Shown piece by piece: positions 55,298 through 63,561 of a DNA stretch of 64,000 bases. The notes under the pieces are model-generated. The model saw only the letters and a list, made by a program, of their open reading frames with translations. It did not search any database and had not been told where the DNA came from. This DNA is from Subtercola frigoramans (GTDB taxonomy: Bacteria > Actinomycetota > Actinomycetes > Actinomycetales > Microbacteriaceae), in the NCBI RefSeq assembly GCF_016907385.1, contig NZ_JAFBBU010000001.1, positions 1,116,001 through 1,180,000 on the forward strand. Direction: 5' to 3'. Each line of letters begins with the position of its first letter. The first letter of the stretch is position 1. The position numbers and the translations under genes were made by a program.

Positions 55298-56653
55298 CTA
55301 AAAGTCGTCGATGTGCAAATGGTCGCAGGTATCGTAGAAGTCTGAGAAGTTGCGGAAGCCGATCTCTGTTCCCGCATTCACGCGGCAATTGCGCTGCCCG
55401 AGGCCTGAGCCGTACGGCATGATCGGGTCGAGTGCTTTGATCAGGTTGATCGATGCGTTGTTCGCACCCGTCACGCCTGACCCGCCGACGGAAGTGAAGT
55501 CAACGGCGTGGCCGCCACCGTTGCGGTAATGAGCGGATGCTGTACCAGCGCCCTCGATCTGACCGGTGCAGCGGCGGCTGATGTCGCTCACGCCTGCGCT
55601 GCCGAACGTTCGCACGGCGGTAACCATCGCCTGGAGGATGACCACGTCGATGCCGCAGTTCGCCACGGACTTGCCCTGTGCGATCCACGCGATCTCGAAG
55701 ATGTGGTCGGGGTACGAACCGTGGAACCGGCCCGCGCTCACATAGCCCATGAGTTCTTCGGCCAGGGCCTGAGCGTCGCCCGAGACGGGGCCGACGCTCA
55801 CGACACCACCGTTCTCATAGGCGGCAGCGGCGGCGGCTGCAGCAGCGGCAGCGGCGGCCGCCGCCGCGGCGGCTGCCGCTGCAACGCCGGCCTGGTACTG
55901 CTCTTCTGTGGTCGCGACGTTCGACTGGAGAGAAGCCAACTGCGCCTGCAGCTCACCCTCGTGCGCCGTCTGCTCGTTGAGCGCGGCGATCATGTCGCGC
56001 TGAGCCTGCCCAGCCTGCTCGAGCGCAGCCTGGGCTGCCGCTGCGAGGCCGGCAAGGGCATCCTTCGCCACTGTGGCCTGCTCGCTGATCGACTGGGCCG
56101 TGTTCGCGTCTTGTTTGGCCTGGTTGTAAATGTTCGAGATGGTCTCACTGAGCTTGCCCATCGAGCTGAGCTGCGAGAGCAGGTCACTGGCCTGGGTCGC
56201 ATCGCTGCCGAGCAGGAGGCTGGTGATGTTGTTGCCGCCGCCCGAGCGCGCGAAGGTGGCGGCAATGAGGGCGGCCTGGCGACTAGAGGTGTCGGCTTTC
56301 GTCTTCCACGATGCGGCGCTCGCGGCAAGGGAGTCTGCCTTGCTCTGGCCCGCGCTGAGGGCGGCCTGTGCTTTGTCGTCTTCGTCTGTACGCTGTGCCA
56401 CGAGCGCCTGTGCAGCCAGAGCCTTCGCCTGGAGGTCGGCGATCAGTTTGGTGATCGCATCGACTTCGCCCTGTTTTGCCGATTCGCTTGCCCGTGCGGC
56501 CTGCACGTCGTCCCAGCTCGGGTAGTCGGTCGCATAGGCAGCGGGGGCGCCGAGAACCGTGCTGACGACGGTGAGAACGATGACCATGACCCCGACGGTT
56601 GTGTTCCGGAGTCGCGTGAGACGAGTGGGTCTTCTGCGGGATGGTGTCTTCAT
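55298..56653 (-). CDS. Secreted cell-wall protein with M15-like C-terminal domain, type B (coiled coil)
   Basis: A 451-residue protein. Signal segment VGVMVIVLTVVSTVLGAPAA, coiled coil starting DYPSWDDVQAARASESAKQG and close in sequence to that of the gene at 53787, an Ala-rich run, and a C-terminal domain with GGGHAVDF and CDHLHIDDF, matching the type A M15-like gene (51633). ATG 56653 (MKTPSRRR) was chosen; an upstream in-frame start would add seven residues. A 9-base repeat array lies 27 bases upstream. Confidence 0.75.
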   Translation of the reverse strand: MKTPSRRRPTRLTRLRNTTVGVMVIVLTVVSTVLGAPAAYATDYPSWDDVQAARASESAKQGEVDAITKLIADLQAKALAAQALVAQRTDEDDKAQAALSAGQSKADSLAASAASWKTKADTSSRQAALIAATFARSGGGNNITSLLLGSDATQASDLLSQLSSMGKLSETISNIYNQAKQDANTAQSISEQATVAKDALAGLAAAAQAALEQAGQAQRDMIAALNEQTAHEGELQAQLASLQSNVATTEEQYQAGVAAAAAAAAAAAAAAAAAAAAAYENGGVVSVGPVSGDAQALAEELMGYVSAGRFHGSYPDHIFEIAWIAQGKSVANCGIDVVILQAMVTAVRTFGSAGVSDISRRCTGQIEGAGTASAHYRNGGGHAVDFTSVGGSGVTGANNASINLIKALDPIMPYGSGLGQRNCRVNAGTEIGFRNFSDFYDTCDHLHIDDF

Positions 56654-56679
56654 AGATCCTCTAGGGCTCGGCACGCAGC

Positions 56680-56715
56680 ATTACAGCCGCAACTCCAGTC
56701 ACATGTCTAACATCC
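56680..56715 (-). promoter_or_regulatory. Four 9-bp direct repeats (MtrA-box-like)
   Basis: Plus-strand units ATTACAGCC, GCAACTCCA, GTCACATGT and CTAACATCC follow one another with the same 9-base phase as the array at 55137, 27 bases before the start of the M15-like type B gene. Confidence 0.55.
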
Positions 56716-56848
56716 CCGTGGGTGAGAGGCGGGAGCGTGCCGCGGCATTTCGTCAACCCGAGGGGTGCTGCCGTGTCATCCGGATGCCCGGGCCGGTCTG
56801 GCCCCGATTCTCGACTCGGGGCCGGCGGGCTGTAAACTCATGCGGTCA

Positions 56849-56920
56849 GCCTCTGTAGCTCAATGGAAGAGCAAGTCCGTCCTAAGGATTAGGTTGGGGG
56901 TTCGAGTCCCTCCAGGGGCA
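56849..56920 (+). tRNA. tRNA-Arg (anticodon CCU)
   Basis: Acceptor arms GCCTCTG and CAGGGGC, D-loop AGCTCAATGGAAGAGC, anticodon stem AGTCC/GGATT with loop GTCCTAA (CCU), T-arm GGGGTTCGAGTCCC. No CCA encoded. It marks the edge of the copper-gene region. Confidence 0.93.
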
Positions 56921-57226
56921 CTAACCGGAATAGCGATCGGAAGGTCGACCGGAACATTTCAGTGCTGTCTCGCGGACCGATTGTTGGGAAGAATCTCCGC
57001 CCGCCGCCCTTCTGCCCATTGTTCAGAACGCATCCTGACCAGGGTGTTTCGATAGCCGAGGCAGTGCTCGGCTGAGAAACGGTCAGGCAAGGGGACCTCG
57101 ATCAGCGCCCGACCCGTAGCAGTCGCGATGGATCGGGACCAAAGACTCTGGCACGGTCTTTGGATGGTTGGAAACCTGGAAGAAGCTCGCAAACGCACAC
57201 GCTTGCGAAGACGAGGAGACGTGGCC
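56921..57226. other. Gene-free stretch between tRNA-Arg and the copper genes
   Basis: No gene or convincing integrase remnant was found in this 306-base region. A frame on the minus strand translates without family resemblance. A repeated tRNA 3' end was not found further downstream in the window, so the far boundary of any island would lie outside it. Confidence 0.5.
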
Positions 57227-57475
57227 ATGTGGGGATACGGATACAACATGATGGGCTGGGGCTGGCTCGTCGGGGCAGCGTTCGTGGTTCTGATCGTCGT
57301 TGCGGTGATCGTCGTTGTACGGCTTGTTCCCGGGCGGGCACATCACGCCGAGGCCGCCCCTCCTTCGCCTGTGGGTACTCGGACCCCGCGCCAGGTTCTA
57401 GATGAGCGCTACGCCAGGGGCGACATCGCAACCGAGGAGTACCTCGAACGCGTCAAGCATTTGGGTTCCGCCTGA
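57227..57475 (+). CDS. Small membrane protein with SHOCT domain
   Basis: An 82-residue protein with one transmembrane helix (LVGAAFVVLIVVAVIVVVRL) and a C-terminal SHOCT motif (LDERYARGDIATEEYLERVK). The start MWGYGYNMMGWGW is Met/Trp-rich, as in small copper-related membrane proteins. GAGGAG lies upstream. It precedes the copper ATPase by 70 bases, across the CsoR-type operator. Confidence 0.8.
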   Translation: MWGYGYNMMGWGWLVGAAFVVLIVVAVIVVVRLVPGRAHHAEAAPPSPVGTRTPRQVLDERYARGDIATEEYLERVKHLGSA

Positions 57476-57516
57476 CCTGCAAAGGCATGTTAGCGATCTG
57501 TTTGCCGCTCTTCACA

Positions 57517-57536
57517 GATACCCCCACGGGGTATAC
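57517..57536 (+). promoter_or_regulatory. CsoR-type operator upstream of the copper ATPase
   Basis: GATACCCCCACGGGGTATAC is a near-perfect palindrome of the TACCC..GGGTA kind bound by CsoR repressors, and its right arm contains TATAC, a likely -10. Copper would release the repressor. Confidence 0.75.
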
Positions 57537-57545
57537 AGTGAGTGC

Positions 57546-59714
57546 ATGAGTCAACACAACCAGCACTCAATCGATGCGCCCGAGGTTCACCACCACGAAG
57601 CAATGGCAGAGCACAAGATGAGCGGTCAGGGCGGCATGGATCATTCGAGTCATGGCGGTCACTCCGGTCACGGAGATCACGTCGGTCAGTTCCGGCGCCT
57701 GTTCTGGGTCATGCTCATCGTTGCCGTGCCCGTTGTTGTTTTCAGCAGCATGTTTGCGATGATCCTGAACTATCAGTTGCCCGACTTCCCATTCGTGGCT
57801 TGGATTTCGCCCGTTTTCGGAACGGTGATGTACGTCTGGGGCGGACGCCCGTTCCTGGTGGGCGCGGTCGCGGAGTTGAAGGCTCGCAAGCCCGGAATGA
57901 TGCTGCTCATCGCGCTGGCGATCACGGTTGCGTTTCTTGCCTCGTGGGGTGCGACCCTGGGGCTGCTGGATCACCAGCTCGACTTCTGGTGGGAGCTGGC
58001 GCTCCTGATCGTGATCATGCTTCTCGGGCACTGGATCGAGATGCGTTCCCTCGCCCAGACCTCGACTGCGTTGGAATCGCTGGCTGCGCTTCTCCCGGAC
58101 GAAGCGGAGAGGGTCGATGGCGAGAGTACCGTCACGGTATCGTCATCCGAGCTTGTGGTGGGTGATCTGGTGGTGGTGCGCCCAGGAGGGCGGGTTCCTG
58201 CCGACGGTGAGGTGACCGAAGGCACAGCTGACGTCGATGAATCGATGATCACGGGTGAGTCGCGGGCTGTTAGTCGCAGCGTCGGCTCACATGTCGTTGC
58301 TGGCACGGTTGCGACCGACAATGCGCTGCGCGTGCGCGTGACGGCTGTCGGCGACGATACTGCTTTGGCGGGCATCCAACATCTTGTGAGCGAAGCCCAA
58401 AATTCCACGTCCAAGGCCCAGCGACTGGCCGACACCGCTGCAGGATGGCTGTTTTGGTTTGCGCTCGGATCAGCCGCCATCACAGCCATTGTCTGGACGT
58501 CACTTGGCGCACCGGATGACGCGGTCATCCGCACGGTGACAGTCCTGGTCATCGCCTGCCCGCATGCGCTGGGTCTAGCCATCCCTTTGGTTGTGTCGAT
58601 TGCGACGGAGCGCGCTGCCAAGGGTGGAGTGCTAATCAAGGACCGGCTTGCTTTGGAGGGTATGCGCACGGTGAATTCCGTGCTCTTTGACAAGACAGGC
58701 ACCTTGACCCGCGGCGAGCCCATCGTTTCGAAGGTCGCCGTCGTGGATGGAGTCTCAGAAGAGGAACTGCTCTCCTGGGCAGCCGCGGTCGAGGGCGACA
58801 GCGAACACCCGCTTGCCAAAGCAATCATCACCGCGGCCAAGACGAGCAACCTCACCAGTCTTCGGGCCACAGACTTTCAAGCCTCGACCGCGGTCGGAGT
58901 CACGGGAACCGTCGACGGTAAGAAGATCAGCGTTGGCGGGCCGAGCATGCTAGGTTCCCACGCTGCCGCACCAATGGCGGCGACCTCAGCGTGGGAGAAC
59001 GACGGGGAGATCATCCTGCACGTTCTTCGCGATGGCCAGGTCGTGGGCGCCATCGCGCTGGCCGATGAAATCAGACCGGAATCGCGGCAGGCGGTCAATG
59101 CGCTTCACGCGCTGGGTATCCAGGTCGTCATGATCACCGGAGATGCTGAAGCTGTCGCCCAGTCCGTCGCCGCCCAACTCGGCATCGACAGGGTGTTCGC
59201 AGGCGTCCATCCCGAAGACAAGGCCGCGAAAGTCATCGAGCTGCAGAAAGAGGGCCGCAAAGTCGCGATGGTCGGCGACGGGGTGAACGATGCGCCCGCA
59301 CTGGCCCAGGCGGATGTCGGAATCGCGATCGGCGCTGGCACCGACGTTGCCATCGCATCTGCCGGTGTCATCCTCGCCAGCGACGACCCCCGGTCGGTCC
59401 TCTCCGTGATCGAACTGTCCCAAAAGAGCTATCGGAAGATGAAGCAGAACCTCTGGTGGGCGGCGGGTTACAACATGATCGCGGTGCCGTTGGCTGCGGG
59501 TGTTCTCGCGCCGATCGGATTCATCCTCCCGATGGCTGTCGGGGCCCTGCTCATGTCAGCATCCACTGTGGTCGTTGCCCTGAACGCTCAGCTTCTTCGA
59601 CGTCTTGATCTCCGCCCTGAAATCAGTGCAGGTGAAGTATTTGCCGAACAGACTCCGGCCTCACGAAGGGATGACCAAGAGGAAGAGCCAGTGCGTGCAG
59701 GGCGTCCGGGCTGA
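57546..59714 (+). CDS. copB: CopB-type copper-translocating P-type ATPase
   Basis: A 722-residue P1B ATPase. The N-terminus is His/Met-rich rather than a CxxC domain (HHHEAMAEHKM and SSHGGHSGHGDH), the channel motif is CPH in VIACPHALGLAIPL, the actuator has TGES, the phosphorylation site is DKTGTLTRG, and the hinge is GDGVNDAPALAQADVGIAI. CPH plus a His-rich start is the CopB-type (P1B-3) pattern; these pump copper out. ATG 57546 was chosen because it directly follows the operator. Confidence 0.93.
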   Translation: MSQHNQHSIDAPEVHHHEAMAEHKMSGQGGMDHSSHGGHSGHGDHVGQFRRLFWVMLIVAVPVVVFSSMFAMILNYQLPDFPFVAWISPVFGTVMYVWGGRPFLVGAVAELKARKPGMMLLIALAITVAFLASWGATLGLLDHQLDFWWELALLIVIMLLGHWIEMRSLAQTSTALESLAALLPDEAERVDGESTVTVSSSELVVGDLVVVRPGGRVPADGEVTEGTADVDESMITGESRAVSRSVGSHVVAGTVATDNALRVRVTAVGDDTALAGIQHLVSEAQNSTSKAQRLADTAAGWLFWFALGSAAITAIVWTSLGAPDDAVIRTVTVLVIACPHALGLAIPLVVSIATERAAKGGVLIKDRLALEGMRTVNSVLFDKTGTLTRGEPIVSKVAVVDGVSEEELLSWAAAVEGDSEHPLAKAIITAAKTSNLTSLRATDFQASTAVGVTGTVDGKKISVGGPSMLGSHAAAPMAATSAWENDGEIILHVLRDGQVVGAIALADEIRPESRQAVNALHALGIQVVMITGDAEAVAQSVAAQLGIDRVFAGVHPEDKAAKVIELQKEGRKVAMVGDGVNDAPALAQADVGIAIGAGTDVAIASAGVILASDDPRSVLSVIELSQKSYRKMKQNLWWAAGYNMIAVPLAAGVLAPIGFILPMAVGALLMSASTVVVALNAQLLRRLDLRPEISAGEVFAEQTPASRRDDQEEEPVRAGRPG

Positions 59715-59758
59715 CGCGAGTCACGGTTTGACAAGTCACTATCTCAAGCATAGATTGA

Positions 59759-59775
59759 ATACCCCATAGGGGTAT
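59759..59775 (+). promoter_or_regulatory. CsoR-type operator upstream of csoR
   Basis: ATACCCCATAGGGGTAT: a perfect palindrome with a three-base centre, 15 bases before the csoR start. Same core as the operator at 57517, so csoR is probably autoregulated. Confidence 0.85.
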
Positions 59776-59790
59776 GTTGAAAGGTTTCGG

Positions 59791-60072
59791 ATGGTCGGCT
59801 ACGCGCACAACAAAGAGGATCTGTTGAAGCGGCTTCGACGGGCCGAGGGCCAGGTGCGGGGCATCCACCGGATGGTGGAAGAAGACACCTACTGCATCGA
59901 TATTCTCACCCAGGTGTCTGCTGCAACCAAGGCGCTCGAAACCGTAGCGTTGGCACTACTGGACGACCACCTGGCGCACTGTGTCGCGGAAGCTGCCCGC
60001 GAAGGCGGCACGGTCGCTGACGACAAGATTCGCGAAGCGTCCGCCGCTATCGCACGACTGGTGCGGTCCTGA
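59791..60072 (+). CDS. csoR: Copper-sensing repressor CsoR
   Basis: A 93-residue helical repressor. The copper ligands are visible as Cys in EDTYCIDILTQVSAA and His/Cys in DHLAHCV, which is the W-X-Y-Z-type pattern of true CsoR rather than of formaldehyde or sulfide sensors. It should bind the two palindromes at 57517 and 59759 and lift off when Cu(I) binds. GAAAGG lies eight bases upstream of the ATG. Confidence 0.92.
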   Translation: MVGYAHNKEDLLKRLRRAEGQVRGIHRMVEEDTYCIDILTQVSAATKALETVALALLDDHLAHCVAEAAREGGTVADDKIREASAAIARLVRS

Positions 60073-60113
60073 CAGCATCCAGCACTAACCAACATCTATG
60101 AGGAGAAGCGATC

Positions 60114-60458
60114 ATGTGCAGTACCAGCCATATGAGCAACGACATTGGTCTGACCGACAAGAACCACGAGTGCGCGTGTGGCCCTGATTCTCACGCTGCA
60201 GCAACCAGCAGTACGCATCTCGCGCCGGTCGGAACCGACGTCACGCGTGAGCACTACCTCGTCGAGGGCATGACCTGCAGCCACTGCGTCGCAAGCGTGA
60301 CGGAAGAGGTTTCGGCCATCGACGGTGTCGAGAGCGTGAGCGTTGACCTGAAGGCGGGCGCGGCCTCCCGAATCATGGTCGTCAGCGACCGCCCAGTGCC
60401 AGTCGAACAGGTTCGCGATGCTGTCGTCGAAGCGGGTTACACCCTGGTCGTGGGGTAA
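60114..60458 (+). CDS. copZ: CopZ-like copper chaperone with His/Cys-rich N-terminus
   Basis: A 114-residue protein. The C-terminal half is a heavy-metal-associated domain with the metal site GMTCSHCVASV; the first 50 residues are an unusual extension with CACGPDSH and two further Cys, which could bind more copper. It likely hands Cu(I) to the ATPase. GAGGAG lies before the ATG. Third gene of the csoR transcript. Confidence 0.85.
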   Translation: MCSTSHMSNDIGLTDKNHECACGPDSHAAATSSTHLAPVGTDVTREHYLVEGMTCSHCVASVTEEVSAIDGVESVSVDLKAGAASRIMVVSDRPVPVEQVRDAVVEAGYTLVVG

Positions 60459-60516
60459 CGATGAGTATGACCAGGGCGGAGATCCCTCGCTGCGCCGGTG
60501 GTCGATTGTGGTGCTG

Positions 60517-60960
60517 ATGACGCTGAGCAGTCTCAGAAAGCTCACCCTCCATCGACTTGCGATTCGACGCACACTCATGTTGCTGACCTTCGTCGGTGCA
60601 ATACTCGTTGGCTTGTTGGCGATGCACACGTTCTCGTCGGCTTCCGACGGGCACATGTACACTGCGGTGCCCATGTCCACTGACATAGGTGCGCACGCAA
60701 TCGATCACGGCATGGCCGCTCCCACCCAGGCGATGACAGCCACTGATTGCGATGGAATGTGCGACCCGACGCACGCCATGGCGGGTATGGCATGCGTGCT
60801 CGCATTGCTCATCTCCGGACTGATGTTTGCGATCACGACGTCCCGGCGATGGTCGAGTTTTCGTACACGATTACGCGGTCGGTGGCTCGTTCTCGCCGCG
60901 ACCGCCGTGGCCGGGATGCCGCCACCAGATTTGAACGCACTTTCCATCAGTAGGACCTGA
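60517..60960 (+). CDS. His/Met-rich small membrane protein (DUF6153-like)
   Basis: A 147-residue protein with two hydrophobic segments (about residues 20-38 and 88-106) and a Met/His-rich loop between them (HMYTAVPMSTDIGAHAIDHG and MAAPTQAM). Such loops are typical of small actinobacterial proteins in copper clusters. It lies 58 bases after copZ. The exact family assignment is uncertain. Confidence 0.65.
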   Translation: MTLSSLRKLTLHRLAIRRTLMLLTFVGAILVGLLAMHTFSSASDGHMYTAVPMSTDIGAHAIDHGMAAPTQAMTATDCDGMCDPTHAMAGMACVLALLISGLMFAITTSRRWSSFRTRLRGRWLVLAATAVAGMPPPDLNALSISRT

Positions 60961-61031
60961 TTCAGCACGCCCGCAATCCGGGAACTTCCGCGCGCTGAAA
61001 ATCACCCCTCTACTGATTGGAAAAACAACTC

Positions 61032-61649
61032 ATGCTAAAAGTACGTTCAAGCCTCGCCCTCGTCGGCGTTCTCGTCGCGACGATTGCTCTATCCGCCTGC
61101 GCAACGACAGAAACGAATACGACGATGAGCGGCGGGATGATGGACACACCCTCGTCCACACCCTCCGTATCAGTTGGGAACACAGGAGCCTTCAACGACG
61201 CCGATGTCGCGTTCGCGATGGGGATGATTCCTCATCACAAGCAGGCCATCGATATGGCCGACACAATCCTCGGGAAGAGCGGAATCGATCCGAAGGTAAC
61301 CGATCTCGCAACCCGCATCAAAGCGGCACAGGATCCGGAAATCACCGAGATGACTGCGTGGCTTACGACCTGGGGAAGCCCGATGGATTCAATGTCGGGC
61401 ATGTCGGGCATGGACTCAGGCATGATGTCTGACAGCGAGATGGCTGCCCTCGACGCATCCTCCGGCACCGACGCAGCGAAACTGTTCCTCACTCAAATGA
61501 CAACCCATCATCAAGGTGCCATCAGCATGGCGAAAACCGAAATCAATCAGGGCAAGAACCCGGACGCGATCAACCTTGCCAGCTCGATTGTCACCAGTCA
61601 GTCTGCTGAAATCACGGAAATGGCGACGATCCTGAGCACCCTAATGTAG
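61032..61649 (+). CDS. DUF305 lipoprotein, likely copper-binding
   Basis: A 205-residue exported lipoprotein. Lipobox LSAC with Cys at residue 23. Two DUF305 repeats follow, each with a metal-type motif: GMIPHHKQAIDMA and MTTHHQGAISMAK. A Met-rich loop (SMSGMSGMDSGMM) joins them. DUF305 proteins of this kind bind copper outside the membrane and occur with CopB-type ATPases. It closes the copper cluster. Confidence 0.88.
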   Translation: MLKVRSSLALVGVLVATIALSACATTETNTTMSGGMMDTPSSTPSVSVGNTGAFNDADVAFAMGMIPHHKQAIDMADTILGKSGIDPKVTDLATRIKAAQDPEITEMTAWLTTWGSPMDSMSGMSGMDSGMMSDSEMAALDASSGTDAAKLFLTQMTTHHQGAISMAKTEINQGKNPDAINLASSIVTSQSAEITEMATILSTLM

Positions 61650-61661
61650 AACTCATTCGCC

Positions 61662-61708
61662 GCTCTTTGGGGTGGCTAGGGCTAAATGCCCTGCCCGCCC
61701 CAAAGAGC
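61662..61708 (+). terminator. Hairpin after the DUF305 gene
   Basis: GCTCTTTGGGG (61662-61672) pairs with CCCCAAAGAGC (61698-61708); a T run after the stem is missing, so it is a weaker terminator candidate. Confidence 0.55.
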
Positions 61709-61855
61709 AACGGCGTTGCCCTCGTGCCGATCACACGACGCGGCCTCGGTAACGAAGCAGGATCTCTGCCCTGGCTGAATGGGTGGGGTTGGTGTTTGCA
61801 GGGTCGACTCGTTCGAAACGGTGAGAATTCCGCGGCAATTGATTACAGTTGTGGA

Positions 61856-63430
61856 ATGCGGTCGCCAGCCCGCCACAACGTGTCGCGTCGTCGAGGCCTT
61901 CGACGCCGGGTGTTCGCTGCCGCCTTGGCGGGGCTGGTTCTCACGTCGTTCGCTGCGCCGAGCCTCGCAGTGGATAGGTCTACGTCACCTGCGACCGCTG
62001 CTGAGCTCGACAGTTTTGTGCAGCAGCAACGATCTGATCTCGGTCTGCCGGGTGTCGCGGTCGTCGTGCTCTCCAAGAACGTGGTCATGTTCGAGGGAGC
62101 CTATGGGAGCGCCGGGCCCGCCGGTCGGCCGGTCACCATCAACACCCCCTTCGCGCTGGGGTCGACGTCGAAACAGTTCACTGCTCTGGCCGTGCAGCAG
62201 CTGATCGTGCAGCGCCGAGTCACTCTTGTGGACACGGTCGGCGCGCTCCTACCCGAGCTGAGCGGCGGGAGCAGTCCGTTCGCGGGCGTAACCATTGCAC
62301 AGCTGCTCAGCCACACTTCAGGAATCAGTACGCACGAGGGCGATGAAGAGTTCAACCCGTGGCCGTCGGTAACGTCAATCGACGACGAGACCCGACGAGT
62401 GCTGCAATCGCAACCTGTCGGGCCGGCGGGGGCTGACTTCGAGTACTCAAACGCCAACTATACGATTCTCGGCGCGATCATCGATCACATCACCGGACTG
62501 TCCTTCGAAGACGCGCTCCAGACTCTGGTGGTGGTGCCTCTCCGGTTGACGTCGACCACGAGTGATGAACGTGTCGCTCAATCAAGGGGGCTGGCTGACG
62601 GGTACTACCCGTGGTTCGGCGCATTCAGCACCGCAACCCCAGGAGCATGGTGGCCGATGGGTGCACCCTCTGCGTTCATCACCTCGACCGCGACGGATCT
62701 CACACGTGTCTTGCAGGCACAGCTGGGTGCATCATCCGGAATCGACGCGTCGACGCTCGAAGCGTCTCGCACGCCGTTGACCCGGGTGGACCAGTACAGC
62801 CAGTACGCGAGCGGCTGGTACGTTCGCCCCTTCTGGGAGTTGCACGACAATGACGAGAACGGTCTGGACCCCAGCCTGCCGACGTTGTGGGAGCACCCGG
62901 GTAGTACGGAGCGGTCGATGTCGTATCTGGCGTTCGCGCCGTCGATGGGCCTCGGCGTTGTTGTGTTGAGCAATTACGCCCTCGGTACAGACCAGGACAA
63001 ACTGTCGCGCTTCACGACGGCGCTGCTTCACAAGATCGTCGGCACGACCGACTCGCCGGCTTCGGTCGACGCGCTCACTTCGGCAGCGCCGTTGTTGATG
63101 GTCGCGCTTCCGATTGTTCAGCTACTGATGTTCGGGTGGCTCGTGTTCGCTCTCGCACGGCCTCGCCCGTCGCGTGTCGGCAGGTGGATGCCGCTCCTTG
63201 TGGGAGGGTTCGTTACGATTGCCACTGTCTTCATAGCCGTGGTCGTGGTGCCAGGGCGCACCGGGGCATCGCTTTTTGAGCCGAGCTGGTGGAACAGCAC
63301 GCCGGATCTCGCGGTCTCGGTCGGTGTCGTGTTGTTGTTTGCTGTGGGCTGGGTCGTGGCGTTCGCGGTGGCGCTTCTCAAGCGGCTCGTGCGTCGGCCT
63401 TCGGGAGTGAGTGACGCCGTGCGGAGCTGA
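61856..63430 (+). CDS. Beta-lactamase-family serine hydrolase with membrane tail
   Basis: A 524-residue protein. A signal peptide (RVFAAALAGLVLTSFAAPSL) is followed by a serine beta-lactamase/penicillin-binding fold: the Ser-Lys motif STSKQFTA, YSNANYTI as the Tyr-x-Asn motif and LSHTSGIST. The C-terminal part has three hydrophobic helices (about residues 415-520). Such proteins include D-aminopeptidases and esterases as well as true beta-lactamases; resistance is not implied. TACAGT (61844-61849) lies six bases before the ATG. Confidence 0.8.
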   Translation: MRSPARHNVSRRRGLRRRVFAAALAGLVLTSFAAPSLAVDRSTSPATAAELDSFVQQQRSDLGLPGVAVVVLSKNVVMFEGAYGSAGPAGRPVTINTPFALGSTSKQFTALAVQQLIVQRRVTLVDTVGALLPELSGGSSPFAGVTIAQLLSHTSGISTHEGDEEFNPWPSVTSIDDETRRVLQSQPVGPAGADFEYSNANYTILGAIIDHITGLSFEDALQTLVVVPLRLTSTTSDERVAQSRGLADGYYPWFGAFSTATPGAWWPMGAPSAFITSTATDLTRVLQAQLGASSGIDASTLEASRTPLTRVDQYSQYASGWYVRPFWELHDNDENGLDPSLPTLWEHPGSTERSMSYLAFAPSMGLGVVVLSNYALGTDQDKLSRFTTALLHKIVGTTDSPASVDALTSAAPLLMVALPIVQLLMFGWLVFALARPRPSRVGRWMPLLVGGFVTIATVFIAVVVVPGRTGASLFEPSWWNSTPDLAVSVGVVLLFAVGWVVAFAVALLKRLVRRPSGVSDAVRS

Positions 63431-63561
63431 AGTGTGGCGCTCACCTTGTGAAAACGCAGTCTTGTCCTGCACATTTGGGGTGGGGAAGTAGTTGTGTACT
63501 GGTGTTGGTGGAGGCCGTCGTTTAGTGAGGGATTGTCAGTGGCTGGTGTTCGAATGGGGGT

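Noticed and set aside
56921..57226. Integrase or transposase remnant after tRNA-Arg
   Set aside because: Translations on both strands show no Tyr-recombinase or DDE motifs.
61856..63430. Beta-lactam resistance gene
   Set aside because: Serine beta-lactamase fold is shared with many esterases and peptidases, and the C-terminal membrane helices point to a different role.
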